Source: Paramecium tetraurelia
Lineage: Eukaryota; Ciliophora; Oligohymenophorea; Peniculida; Parameciidae
DNA length: 28,628 nucleotides
Direction: 5' to 3'
NCBI RefSeq assembly: GCF_000165425.1
Contig: NW_001799411.1
Coordinates: 354,322 to 382,949 of the forward strand
A program made the position numbers and the translations under genes. Below, piece by piece: positions 10,253 to 22,264 of the stretch (the first letter of the stretch is position 1; each line of letters begins with the position of its first letter). The notes beneath the pieces are model-generated. The model had not been told where the DNA came from, searched no databases, and was given only the letters and a program-made list of their open reading frames with translations.

Positions 10253-10273
10253 CAAAAGATATTTAATTAATTA
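10253..10273. promoter_or_regulatory. 21-bp gap between divergent start codons of SCP2 and CDC50
   Basis: Only 21 bp (with the palindromic TTAATTAATTAA) lie between the two ATGs. Core promoter elements must therefore overlap this gap, the opposite gene's coding sequence, or both. No known motif is assigned. Confidence 0.4.
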
Positions 10274-11219
10274 ATGAGTGATTCGAAAGGATTTCTGCAT
10301 TTTCTTTTCTTCAAGAAATGGCATCCAGTGCCTTCAGTTGGAAGCACTATTGCTTTGTTCTCAATAATAGGTGTGATTTTTGTGGCTTTGGGAATAGTGA
10401 TAACTGTGATCAATAATCAAATTTAGGAAGTAACTATCTACAAATACGATCAAAAATGCTCGCCCGTTGAATACAATAAGGAATGCAGTTTTACTTACAA
10501 ATTGGATAACATGAAGGCTCCAATTTATTTTTATTATGAGCTTGAGAATTTTTATCAGAATCATAGACGGTATGTTAAATCCAAATCATCAACCTAATTA
10601 TCAGGAGAGGAAATTTCCCTGTCGGATGCAGAAAAATATTGCGATCCCATCATCTACAATAAGGATCTGGAAGAATGGCAATAAAATGTATATGTGACAG
10701 AGCAGAATACTCAAATTATAAAAGAGCGTAATCCTGACGATATTGCCAGTCCTTGTGGATTGGTGGCAAAGAGTTTCTTCAATGATACCTATGAATTAAG
10801 TCTATCAGGAAAAAAGATTGATTTGAATCAAACTGGAATCAGTTGGCCTAATGATAAGGGCAAAAAGTATAAGCGAGCATCTGATTCTGAGAGTACTTAA
10901 TGGATTGATCCAGAGAATGAGCACTTCATCGTTTGGATGAGAACAGCGGGATTGCCTACGTTTAGGAAACTGTGGGGACGCATAGAATAAGACATAGAGG
11001 AAGGAGAATACACATTTCGAATTTTAAAACAATTACAATCCCTAAATGTTTGCTGGAGCTAAGAATATTGTGCTCTCTACATCAGGACCTTTTGGAGGGA
11101 AGAATCTGTTTCTTTCAATTGCCTTCATTGTTGTTGGGGTAATTCAGTTGTTGATAGCTTTGGCATTCTTAATTAAAAAAATAAGAGCTGGACCTTCATT
11201 TGGTTAAAAAAATGAATGA
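10274..11219 (+). CDS. CDC50/LEM3 family beta subunit of P4-ATPase flippase, with a +1 frameshift
   Basis: ATG 10274, TGA 11217-11219, about 314 aa if one extra base is skipped. A cytosolic N-terminus leads to TM1 (STIALFSIIGVIFVALGIVI). A luminal domain follows, with conserved Cys pairs ('DQKCSPVEYNKECSFTY', 'KYCDPII', 'SPCGLVA', then 'KSFFNDTYEL'), 'PIYFYYELENFYQNHRRYV', 'WMRTAGLPTFRKLWGRIE' and 'GEYTF'. Next come 'NNYNP', 'GAKNIVLSTSGPFGGKN' and TM2 (LSIAFIVVGVIQLLIALAFL). CDC50 proteins chaperone P4-ATPases from the ER and are needed for phospholipid flipping. The frame changes by +1 between 'TFR' (codon CGA 11018-11020) and 'NNYNP', with no GT...AG pair to splice; skipping A11021 gives 'FRFQNNYNP'. 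Confidence 0.93.
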
Positions 11220-11266
11220 TTCATTGATTGGATGATTAAAATAAATAAATATTATAATTAATTTTA

Positions 11267-12551
11267 ATGCAAACTTGTTCAAAACACAAAGATTAATAAA
11301 TTGATTTGATTTGCTTAGAATCAGCATGCAAATCCCATGTCGCTTGTGTATAATGTGTGATTGAGGATCATTCTGATCATCCAGAACAATGTCTCTTCAT
11401 TGATGACATTTTAAATGTAATTAATAATAAAATACATCGTATAGAATAACATCAAATCGGAAAACTGTAAAGTGATTGATTTTGTAACCAAACTCAGAAG
11501 TGAATAAAATTTGGTGAGCGTTGTAGATAGAGAATTCGTTTCCATTTAAAATGAAATATTGTTGAAATTTGACGGCTTTTCGTATTCCTAATATCAAATT
11601 ATTTAGAGAAGACTTGCAAGTGTATTATAATCAGTTGACCCCAAGGGAAATTCAATAAAAAGAGATAGAATTTTTTGATCTACTCAAGAATGTTACCAGT
11701 TGTTAAGATATTGTTAAATTATATTAATCCTATTAAAGTGGAAACATTAACAAAGCAAATTTCAATCAAGAATTAAATGCCATGATTAATAAACCTGAGA
11801 TTGAATAGAAAAAGTAGCAGATATTTACAATATATAAATGCTTATTGCAACAAAGCTTGAAATTGCAGAAGAAGGACTTAATTGTATTTTGATATTTTGT
11901 AATCCTAGTAAATATAAAATGACATATTGGAAACACTCCAAGAGATACCTAAATTGTTATCCTTAGAGAAATCCATCCAATTCTATAGTTTGTAGGGAAT
12001 TAAAAGTACTATCGAAAATGGAAATATCATTACAATAACATCATAAGATTAATAAGTAGTAATTGTGTCGTAAAATACCTTCTCCTATCCCAATAAATAT
12101 TAATTTACCATTTAAGTTGAACAATATGATACTAGTTAAAATTAATAATTGCAAGTTGGATTTGCTCATCATTCTAAATTAATGAATTACAACTATTTCT
12201 ATAGATAGAATTGTAGTGCCTATTTCGGGTTGAGTAACACAGGTAGAATCAATTTCTCTGTTTAGAAACCAGAGGGAAAGATCATAGGAGAATCTGTGAG
12301 ATTGTAAATATTCTTATGATAATAGAGCCTTAAAAGAGAAAAGACCTGCTCATATTACAATATCATTAGATATTTAGAATAAATAATGTTTATTACAATA
12401 TGAAGACATTAAGATTGAATACAGTAAAAAGAAGTGCTCAAAGTTGGGATTTGGCGGAGAGACAGGTGCTGAATAGTTCTTTTAGAAGAATAAGAAATTT
12501 GTATTGTTTTTTATTGGAAATTTGGCAGATATGAAATGTAAGGTGATTTGA
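11267..12551 (+). CDS. B-box-like zinc finger, coiled-coil, SPRY-like protein
   Basis: ATG 11267, TGA 12549-12551; four introns (11467-11497, 11582-11606, 11884-11908, 12304-12325; 31, 25, 25 and 22 nt) restore a single 393-aa frame. The N-terminus carries a Cys/His array: 'CSKHKDQQIDLICLESACK' followed by HVACVQC and DHSDHPEQC, like a B-box. The middle is helical and Gln-rich with possible coiled coil. From about residue 230, 'FAHHSKLMNYNYF', 'SAYFGLSNTGRINF', 'GKIIGESV' and 'HITISLDIQNKQCLLQ' resemble a SPRY/B30.2 beta-sandwich, but the match is loose. TRIM-like architecture without a visible RING suggests a scaffolding role; function is not known. Ends 41 bp from the convergent EFHC gene. 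Confidence 0.82.
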
Positions 12552-12592
12552 ATATATTTAATAATAAATATGGCATAAATGTGATTAAATGT

Positions 12593-14307
12593 TCATTTAA
12601 AGTTCTCAGAATACCATTTTTTAGTGAATTCATCACAATCCAACAATTAAAATCTCCATCCATTTATTTAAACTTCATTACCAACAATCAGATCTCCAGG
12701 AGTAAAGAATTCATTATTATTATTCACATTCTTATACTTTCTTTTTTCCAAGAATTTTCCATCAGGGATGCCTTAAAATAATACTTTTGAAAGATACCAG
12801 AATTTCTAACAGTAGGTTCATACACCAACAGACTGTCATCATTTAAAAAGAAGGTGATTACGAAGACTCTGTCTTTATCTTCAGGTTTGGTAGTATTGAA
12901 CATGGCTAGGAATCTGAGATTGACTTGATTATCAACCCATTTGAAGAAATCCTTTTTGGGAGGTATAGGTTATAATCTATAAATATATCCAAGAGAATCT
13001 TGTTCATCTCCAATTCCATTATGTGGAGGGATTATAATATCTAAATGATAAATAGAAAATACTGGATCTTTCTTATTGAACATATTCTTCTTGGCCTCCT
13101 AAAGGGAAATCGACATTGAATTTATCAAAATAGTATTATCTAGTGAATTAATCACATCCATTGATGAGGAATTTGCGATTATAGATAATGAGGGGTTAGC
13201 CATATTAAATATCTTGTGGCCTAATGAAATCCTCTGCATATGTTTATCCAGGTTGATTGAGTGAGAATTTTCTGGGTAGTTTTTACCTTCTCAACATCAT
13301 GGGAAATGGGACTCTGCCTGAATTGGCTGAGTTGATTTCTTTAATCTCAATAGTATCATCAGCCAAATAATAGTGAAGAATGTATTCGATGTCTGAAAAC
13401 ACATAGAATTTAAGGACCTGATGATTATAAAAATAGAATGATACTTTTCTGTCATTTTCTAAGAATTGCTTTTAAGAAGTAACTTTACCACCTCCTAATT
13501 TATGTTCTAAGTAATCTTTCATGACTGTATCTTTTTGAGGGATGAATTTAGTCATAGTTTTGGTTTCAAATGAGTCTGATTGAGGTACAAAGGATGGTTC
13601 TTATGGTATTCCTTATAGCTAGAGATATGATTTAAGTTTACTTCGTAGAATTCTCTAGTGTATTGATCACAATCAAAAAGACGGATGGTTTTACCAAAGA
13701 TGATGATATCTCGATTGATTCTGAAATCTTCAGGTAATATGAAAGTCTTAGAATCATCTGCTCTTAATACCTAATTTGGTTGGGAGAGAATACTTTTTAT
13801 CTTTTAAGGAAGGCTCCTTGGGGTACTCCACTATTTTCTTATTTTGGTTCAGTTATACTAAGTGAATGGTCTTCAAGATAATAAAAGAGTGTAATTTTGC
13901 GAATGCGATAATTCTCAAGTGCAGATTCAACGACTGCCTCTTTGAAGTAACCACTGAATTCGTAGAACATGTCTATCCATTTTGACCCAACTGGGTTGGT
14001 ATAATTCCTTCAGAATCATTGTTGGCATTCTATGATGTAACTGTTATTTTACTTTGGGAAGATGCATTGCATGGGTTGTACTCATATAATCAGGATTGAA
14101 CATTCCTGATTATGGTGGTATTTGAATTGGTTATTTACGAGGTACAGGATATTCTTTATTAGCCAGATGATTGACTTCTCTATTTTGTTCCTGTTTGGTT
14201 GATGAGACCTTTCTAAAGTTTGGTTTCTAGTAATATTATGAAGTGAGTGTTACATCGATCTCCTAAGTGGGCACAAAGCCTGGTAATTTGGGGAATGCTG
14301 ATGCCAT
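12593..14307 (-). CDS. EFHC1-like protein with three DM10 domains (ciliary doublet microtubule)
   Basis: ATG 14307-14305, TGA 12595-12593. Introns at 13771-13793 (23 nt), 13619-13641 (23), 13099-13114 (16, uncertain) and 12772-12797 (26). About 541 aa with three DM10 repeats: about 105-215 ('SWVKMDRHVLR', 'YFKEAVVESALENYRIRK', 'FGKTIRLFDCDQYTREFY'), about 265-385 ('VLKFYVFSD', 'YYLADDTIEIKE', 'GCDQFTRQYY') and about 425-540 ('PPHNGIGDEQDSLG', 'KPEDKDRVFVITFFLNDDS', 'EPTVRNSGIPDGKFLEK', 'LLDCDEFTKKWY'). EFHC1/Rib72-type proteins sit inside doublet microtubules of cilia. A +1 frameshift is needed after CGA (plus 13960-13962) to reach 'FSGYFKE'. A 19-nt intron upstream is a weaker alternative because it removes the conserved SWV..D..VL segment. 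Confidence 0.9.
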
Positions 14308-14326
14308 TTAATTAATATATTATTAT

Positions 14327-17300
14327 TCATTCTGATAATTAATCAGTTGGATTCTCTCTATCAGATGGATTCTCTCTATCAGATGGGTTGTTATTGTCCA
14401 TTGAGTCATCTTTAGTCTAAGTATAGTTGATCTCATTCTGTTGGATCAGATGAATCACTTGAAGATTGGAATCTTCTGGTTCAGGCTCTTCTTGAACCAT
14501 TTAATTACATTTTTCATCGGAGAATTGAATTATTGGTTTTTCAGGTTCTTCGAAAATTGCAGATAACTAAAATATATATAAGATAATCAAATTACCTATT
14601 GTATAGATTTTTAAATCTTCATGACTGGGAAGTACAAGCCATAATTGATATTCTTATACTCTCTAGCTTTCCAAAGCAATATTTCGAATTGTTGCTTATT
14701 TTTCTTGAAGTACTCCCCAACATAGTTGACTTGAGATGCCAAATTTGCAAGTATTGCTATCATACAAAAACCATAATTCTTATCCTTATCAAAGTTGGAC
14801 ACAATAGCATTCATTATCGAAGAACCCTTTACACATGATAAGATCTTAAAGGGTTCACACAATAAACATTGGAAACGCAATTCCACCAAATTGTCATCCA
14901 TTTTTAACAAGGCTTCAACTGTCTAAGAAAGAGGTTCCAAGTATTGCCACTCAATTAGAAAATCTAAGAATTAGGTTACTATCAATGTCATGATTTGAGA
15001 ACTGATTTTAGAATTCTTCCAACAAACATGTTTGATCATATCAATCAAATTCGGCTGGAATTGAATCATAGCCAATATGTACTTCTTGAAATCATCAGTA
15101 TCCAACAATCTGCTCAACCAAAACTAATCAATAATCAATTTCCTTCTGTCCTTTGAATTGGTAAGTCGGAGCATCCTCATTCAATTCAATCATACTCTAG
15201 GTCCTACAACTAATTATCACTTTAGTAATTATATCACAGATCACCATCAATGGCTAATCGGTGTTGTTAGTTTACAATGACTGTAATTTAAATGATGTAT
15301 ATACATGTGCTTCTGTCACTGTTTCTTGTAATAATTAATAAACCTATTTGAAGTATTCTTACTAATAAAAGTGCTTCACCAAGAGCTGGTTGTTGGTTAA
15401 AATATTCTTTATTACTGTGAAGTACTCTGTTCCTCTCCTGAGAGTACTCTTCACCACCTTTAAAAGTGATTATATGTAGAACTGAAGGAATCGACCTATG
15501 CACGAATCTTCAAATAAGTAGTGTTGTTCATATTCGACGATTATGGTGATCGATTGAATAATCAATTGTGCAAACGCATTTCTGACATCTGAATATGAAG
15601 ATTCGATCAATAAGTCAATGATCAGCAATTTGTGATTTCTTAAAAGATCTAAAAACCAGAAATTAGCAGCTGGTTCTTATTTGTACAAGTCACTCAAGAC
15701 CTACATATTATATTAAAACATCTATTAGTCCTTGTTTCGAAGTAAGACTTCATAAGTGAAGAAAGTTAGCAATTTAATCATTCTTAATGATGGAAGATTG
15801 TCTAATTCACTCAAATTGCTTTCCTTCGATAATTAGTGAGTCACTTAATAGGGAGTTTTGATCTACATTGTCGATGCAAATGTTTAGATGAATTTCAAGT
15901 AATCCTGAACACAAAACAATTGACTCTTCAAATACTCAGTATTCTCACTAATTACGTGTTGAATCAATATTTCCTCATTGCTACCTTTTAAATAGAACTG
16001 TTCTGGAATATTATGCTTGACCTTCTCGTAGAATAAGATGTATGCATTCTTACTGTTACTCATTCCCCATTCTGAAAGGTTGTTGTTGGCTCCTCCAAAA
16101 CATTCAGTTTTGAGGTTCTCAATCTAAAATGGACAAATCACCTTATCATTGAATTCATACCACTTATCAACATCTCGAATATACGAGTAATAATGTCCAC
16201 CTTCTGCACTCCCAACATGCACCAACACTCCTTTGAGAATGTACATGGAATCACTCTAATCTTCAACTTCCATATTCTCTACTATATGATCTCGTGTCCA
16301 CTTAAACATATTGATCTTCTGAGGGAATTCAAAGTAATCGTTGATCTTAATCCTCAACATTGTATTGTAATCAAATTCAAATCGCTTTAAATGGAAGATG
16401 AAAGTATTGGGGAGTTTTTTAAAGTATTATCTCTTTTAGACATCAATCTTTCTTTACACTTCTTCACAAAAATACTTATTTTCTCTATCAAGAACATCCC
16501 CCTTGACAAACAAATCTAATGCTTCTTCAAGACACTTCTTATGTTTGATGTCAACAGAGACAGTCAAGAAGGGTTCTTCATTTTCTCTCCTAAAATCATA
16601 CTCAGGTTCTAATGATTTGATTTCATTAACTAATGTACCACCTAAAATTTAATGTATTAAATTGGATTAATTAGTGAATTTCTAGTCCTATTCCAATTTA
16701 TCAGTGATTAAATTAAAAAATTCATTGCAATCCTATTAAATTACGACATTAATGACTTCGCCATCATATCCCTTCAATGTTTTAATCAATTAATGAGGAT
16801 TGATGTACTGCTTCACAGATTCTTGGAGTTGAATGAATACTAACTACAATTAGTGTAAAGTATGATCTGCCATTTTACGTTGCAAAATTGGTGAATCAAC
16901 AGCATTGATGTTATCGAAGATGAGAGGAGCCTTCATTTCAGTGATCATGATCTGCCCATTCAAGATGCCTTTACGCAAGGGGATATTCATATAGAATTAT
17001 TGTAGCAGAGAATTGATATAACAAGTAGCTCCCAAATTACGTAATCCAACAAAACCATGTGAACCCTTGACTCCCAAGTCCATATCGACCTCATTGACAT
17101 CGAATTTCAATTAATGATGGTTTTGAATCAGAGGTAACATCTCGTGTAGATGATTCTCATCTTTACACAATTCCAATAACAATTGGAATACTCTCTTTCT
17201 CGTTAGTTTGCGTTTATAAACAGGGTAAATGTAATAATCATTATTCATCTCAAATAGACATTTGTATAAGAATTTTGTGAATTGAATGTCTACCTTAATG

Positions 17301-20300
17301 TTTTTGTCAACCTGCAACAAGGAAGTCAACAATAGCAAATTGCCTTGCAATAGCTTATCTTCATTTTCAGTAAATCTTTACTCCATAATTTGCCTATTTA
17401 AAATCAATGATATTATCTATTAAGCCAATTGATGAGTGTCAAAGAATGTCAGATCATTCACCTAACCAATCAATCCGGCAATCACCAGGTATAATTCATC
17501 ATACTATGTTTCTCCCTTGATTAAGGCCTTCAGTATGTCATTGCTGAGATTCACTCCATTTCTCTTTCCAATATCTTGAAGCGTCAGTATGAAATAGGCT
17601 GTCAATTTTCGTTGTTCCTCATTTGCACTATTTAGCAATTCTACCAACCTGTTGATGGGCAATTCAAGTTTAAGTAATTCAGGTTTCATATACAAGATGC
17701 ATAGAATGTTTGTGTATATCTATTCAACTCCAATTCTTTGGGTCAGAGATTCCAACAATACATTCCATTCTACTTCCAATTCCGAATTAAAGAACACTTA
17801 TTAGAGAAGTTAAGCCTCGTCGTATCCTTGTATGTTGGGTTTCTCTTACTTCTATAGTTATATACTCAATAGACTGCATAATTTAGGATCTTCGTCCTTC
17901 TATTAGACAGCCTGTTTTAATCTTAAGAGTTGTAAGAACTCATTCTAATTCATCATCCTCAATCTACTCATTGAATAAGCCAAGAAGTAGATTTAGAAGA
18001 TATCTAGAATGATTGTCAATATTTCAATTGGATTGTCCAATTGGATCAACAGTAATTTTAGGCCACCTTAAAAGAGGAAGTTTTCTCGTAATGCTTTTCT
18101 CTTTTCATATTCATCTTGATCTTCAATGTAGTCACATTACAATTATTCCTTTAGAATTTACAAGTGATATTACAATTTGTATTTGTTATCTACCATGAGG
18201 AGATTACACCAATCAGTTTACGACTACTCAATCAACTCGTACACTTCCTTATTCCTGGGTATCATTTATAGGATAGACCAAACCTTAGTACTCTATTCAT
18301 GGTTCCCTTCATTAAGTAGTATGAATAACTAATTGATGTAATTATTTGAGATTAATGAAGCAAATGAGATCTCATCGGTTTGTTGTTTCATCACAGCCTT
18401 TTACTGTTTCTTAACCTGTGGATTCTTTTATTAGTATTCCTAAAGCAATTGTTCTCCACGATCCAAAATATCGCATATAGCATTATCTACTTGCCAATTC
18501 TTTTCCTTCAACACAGAAATTATGAAATCTCTGTCTTGTATTTACACTATATTGATAATCTCTTAGACTCTCTCATCTGAATCGTTTGGCACGTATTCAT
18601 TAGAGATCTGATTGGTAGTATTATTATAAGCATTAATCTCATCTGCCAAGTTCTCTCTTTTTGATATTACAAAAGTCAGTTTCTAATTTACCTTATAATC
18701 TTTGAGTGTTTTATTATCATCAAATAGAGTTCCTCTACAGAAAATATCGAATTCATCTGGCTTCAAAGATGGATTCAATTTCTATCCTATTATTTGTTTT
18801 GCTTATAATACTGGCAATCCACTCAATAATTGAATATCTTATCTCTTTGGAGGCATGGCATCCATGCATTTATTATCAATCGTCACAAACACCTTTTCCC
18901 CTTATTCTATTAATTAGTATCCTTCAAATTCTTCTAATAATTTGACTATCAATGATAGAGAATTAGGATTATTAATTTAATTGAACAGTTAAACTAAGTA
19001 TTGTTATTTTAATTAATTTAGGATTGTCTGTTGCTATTTGAATCGCAAGAGCTTAATGAAGAATTGCTACAATTAAGGTCCCAATTACACTTGCTACTTG
19101 AAGATCTTCCATAGTACTTGCAATCCAATAATGTCTGCATCCACAATTGTATATTGATCATACTGCAACTTCATTACCTTATATTAGACATTGAAATATA
19201 GAATTAGATTAGTCAAGCATTACAACATTTACTGACTTAGGGAGGAGCTTTTAATGGTGGATATGAACAATAACTCTATGGCCTCTTGATCCAAGAACTT
19301 CTTATTGACATCTCCAACCCAATTAAAAAATAGATCCTTCTCCTCTATACATCTTGCATTTTCTACCAACAATTTCCATAAGATCATCAACTAAGCTCTT
19401 GTGATTTTTGAATCTTAATGAAGGAATTCGTAGAATTTAACAAATTGTTCAATCGTTTATAAGTAATCCTTACTTTCTCTTTTGATCAATTTCAACTTTT
19501 CTCTTCCCATTACTTTTAAAAAGTTCAATTTAATATCGTATTTGTCTTGGATCCATTTCAAGACATCCCTGGAATTATTAAATTCAGCTAACGGATAAGA
19601 TGATGAAATGATCTTTTATAACACAGTGATGTAATTACAGACTGGTAATGGTTGCTCTTAAGCAATCAAATTCGAAAATCCGTGCAATAGATATTGTTAT
19701 CTGAGTGATTTGAATTGATGACAAATTAAATTGATAGCTATTTAGAAAGCTGACTGACCAATTTCAGTGCTTGGTTATTCGTGAACAATGTTTAATAGGA
19801 ATTCGACAATTTGAGATTTCAATTATATAGCCCTGTCATTATCAAATTGCTCTATGGTTTCATTTTTATTTTATTCTATTTCTTTATAATCCGTATCGAA
19901 TTATTCATACTTCCTTTTCCCACTTGATCTCTCATTCTATTTTATAAAATTATCATTATTATTGTTATTTCCCATTCTATTATTCTAGTTTTCTAAATCC
20001 TATCGCAAATATTTGTTTCTCCCCAAACTCTTAATAAAATTGAGTCCATTTTAATCTATCTAACTCTACTTTATATTTTGAATCAGCGTTTCAACGTCCT
20101 CTAGTGATAAGATTTCTGCCAAATCTGTGAGCAATTTTGAAATCATATTATCCCATGTTTCATGCTTACCTTTTCCTAATCTGAGTATGCTCAATATTTC
20201 ATCTTTACTTAATTTTTGATGTAAGTACAGAAATTGAATGATTGGGAATGATCTCTTCATCAATTCGAAGTGAGCTTTTTCTCCAAATAACTCTTAGAAT

Positions 20301-21578
20301 ACTTGATTGTCCACTATGTATTTTAACACATTGTCATTTTTATACCATTCGTCATTAATATAATATTGTTGTTGACTCATAAACTCGTTGGATTAGGCAG
20401 TATTGATCTTATCACAAAATTGTTGCAATCCTTAAATTAGTTGAATGATTAGATACCATAAATCCTCTTCTCCAAAGCTGTGCAACGGAAGCATTGTAAA
20501 TACACACTCATTTCAGACAAGGCAATCAATTCCTTCTTCTAAGCAGAAGTGTAGAATTGATCAAATATATTTTCGATTCCGTCAGTCAACTTTTTGATTG
20601 TGTCTCGATTGGAATTCTTGATTTCTTCCTCTGTCAATTTGGATGTCAAAGACTGAAAGTCGAAAATGGTGGAAATAATTCAAAAACTTCTGCCTATCCA
20701 AAAAAGTATTGAGATATTGGAAGATGGAGAAGACATCCAAATTATTTAGATTGAAATTCCTAATGGCGTCATCCAAGAGAGCGAAGCCTCCATTCTTGTA
20801 GAAGTAGTGGATTTGGACTCTTTGAAATGGGGAGAACGAATACACATCTTGATTCATTCGATAGGAATCCAGGATCTCCCCCTTGAGTGGATAAAAGGTC
20901 TTGGAATTGTAGAGTTCTGTGAATTGGATGTTATCAGAGCCTTCAAGTTCACTTCTAACACCATGATGCAAGCGTTCACCGTAGAAGTCATTAAATGTGT
21001 CAATATAGGCGCTTAAGTCCCGAATTTTGCTATCGTAGAAAGAATTGCTTAGGATAGAGTGCAAACGTTTTAGGATTGAAAGTGAAATCTGAGGATGTTC
21101 CTTCCATATCTTAATACTCACACTTTGAACTAGAAGCAGGATCTCATTGATGTAACATTAGATCTTTAATTTGCTGGTATCATTAATACTAGTTAGAAAG
21201 AAGGTCAATACGATTTATCGAGAGCGACTTCTATCATCGGCTAGAGACGCTTATTGAAATATTGATTTAGGTCAGGGACAAAGAGTGCTCTATCAAGGAG
21301 AATGGCTTTTAACTCAATCTCAAGTTCACTCAAGTATTCCATCCATTTCATGGTGTAATCTTAATTTAGATGTGATGCCTACATGAACGCATTTGGGAAG
21401 CCTTGCCTTGATGCAATGTATCATTTAATTCTATCATTTCAATTCCATCCTCAAACTGTCTGATTTTCTGCACATCGTAGTACACATCGCAGTAGCTGCC
21501 GACTTAAACATATTTTTTTGGCTGTTGTTATTAGAACCCATGAACTTCAACATCACCTGATTGGTATTATTGATTCAT
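14327..21578 (-). CDS. Giant ubiquitin-specific protease (USP9X/24/34 type)
   Basis: ATG 21578-21576, TGA 14329-14327; introns at 21360-21382 (23 nt), 20478-20503 (26) and 14567-14595 (29); about 2390 aa. Long helical N-terminal region; a ubiquitin-like fold near 880-955 ('KVFVTIDNK', 'FCRGTLFDDNKTLKDYKV'); a UBA-like segment near 1000 ('VQEIINIV', 'NWQVDNAICDIL'). The C19 protease domain follows: Cys box 'GLRNLGATCYINSLLQQFY' (Cys codon at plus 17021-17023), 'TFIFHLKRFEFDYNT', His box 'GGHYYSYIRD' (His at plus 16193-16195), 'WYEFND' and 'KNAYILFYE'. The catalytic triad looks intact, so it should cleave ubiquitin from substrates. Frame changes without introns occur near 21241 (-1 or +2), 20640-20690 (+1) and 15110-15165 (+1): assembly errors or real damage. 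Starts 19 bp upstream of no other gene on its 5' side; its stop lies 19 bp from the EFHC start. Confidence 0.9.
14349..14384 (-). repeat. Tandem 18-bp repeat in USP C-terminus
   Basis: Two perfect 18-bp copies encode PSDREN twice, followed by a related PTD, just before the USP stop. It is a small expansion in the disordered tail. Confidence 0.9.
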
Positions 21579-21766
21579 AATATAATTTAATATTATTTTT
21601 GATTTTCACTTTGCCAAGTCTTATACAGCACTTTTGAGTCTCATTCAAGACTTCTGCAGTTTGATAATGCATAAAAAAGTGTATGTATTCAATGGAAAGA
21701 ACATTTATTTTGGGCAACAATCGAATACTCCTGGAATTCCATTACTTGAGAGTACAATTATTAAAC
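21579..21766. promoter_or_regulatory. Bidirectional upstream region of USP and the 132-aa protein gene
   Basis: These 188 bp lie between two divergent start codons. They contain AT-rich tracts close to the USP start. An ATG at about 21670 on the plus strand opens a frame that does not lead into the downstream gene. No specific motif recognised. Confidence 0.45.
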
Positions 21767-22165
21767 ATGAATACATTAAATTAATTTTTTACTAATCCCT
21801 CGTTCTTATTTTAACATGGGAATGTGCACTTCAAGAAGGAAAAACCTAGGATCACAAAAACACCATGCCCACTTCTGAAATTACATATCAGTTACAAATC
21901 TTCAGTTTAACAAATCAAATCTATTTATTTCGATGCTGATTAGGTTTTCATTGATGAAATTTCTAACGATGCCAATTAAATAGCATATGAAAAATAAAAA
22001 CGCAGTTACGTTCAAAGAGAAGTTCCAATACAATTACTCTCAGAGAAAAAACGTAATGCCCATTAGATGGGTTTAGAACCTTAATTTCATACTCATCGAA
22101 AAGTTCCCATTCTTTCATCTAAAGAGAACTCGATCATCCAAAAAAGGAAAAGCATTTAAAAATGA
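21767..22165 (+). CDS. Small basic protein, 132 aa, unknown
   Basis: ATG 21767, TGA 22163-22165, no intron. The sequence is polar and basic with Lys/Arg/Gln-rich stretches: 'FKKEKPRITKTPC', 'SIYFDADQVFIDEISNDANQ', 'KQKRSYVQREVPIQLLSEKK', 'SIIQKRKSIQK'. No signal peptide or membrane segment. The acidic 'FDADQVFIDEISNDANQ' core between two basic parts could be a short binding region. I do not recognise a family; conservation in other Paramecium species would be the test. It sits between divergent USP and a same-strand transporter 99 bp downstream. Confidence 0.65.
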
Positions 22166-22264
22166 GCTATGATATACTCTGTCAATTAATTCAGTCAGAA
22201 AGAAAGATCAATTATTTATTGTATTAAATAATAGCATCACCAATATATATAATATATATTAATA

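Noticed and set aside
13619..13793. Apparent frameshifts in the EFHC-like gene
   Set aside because: Two canonical 23-nt introns (13619-13641 and 13771-13793) restore the frame, so no error or slippage is needed there.
11018..15165. A general rule that all frameshifts in the window occur at CGA
   Set aside because: Only the CDC50 and EFHC sites are pinned by similarity. The USP shift windows are 15-25 codons wide, one is better explained by a skipped G in GAGGATG, and many CGA codons are read normally.
20478..20503. Apparent frameshift in USP near the SEMS segment
   Set aside because: A 26-nt GTATTT...CAG intron fits in phase.
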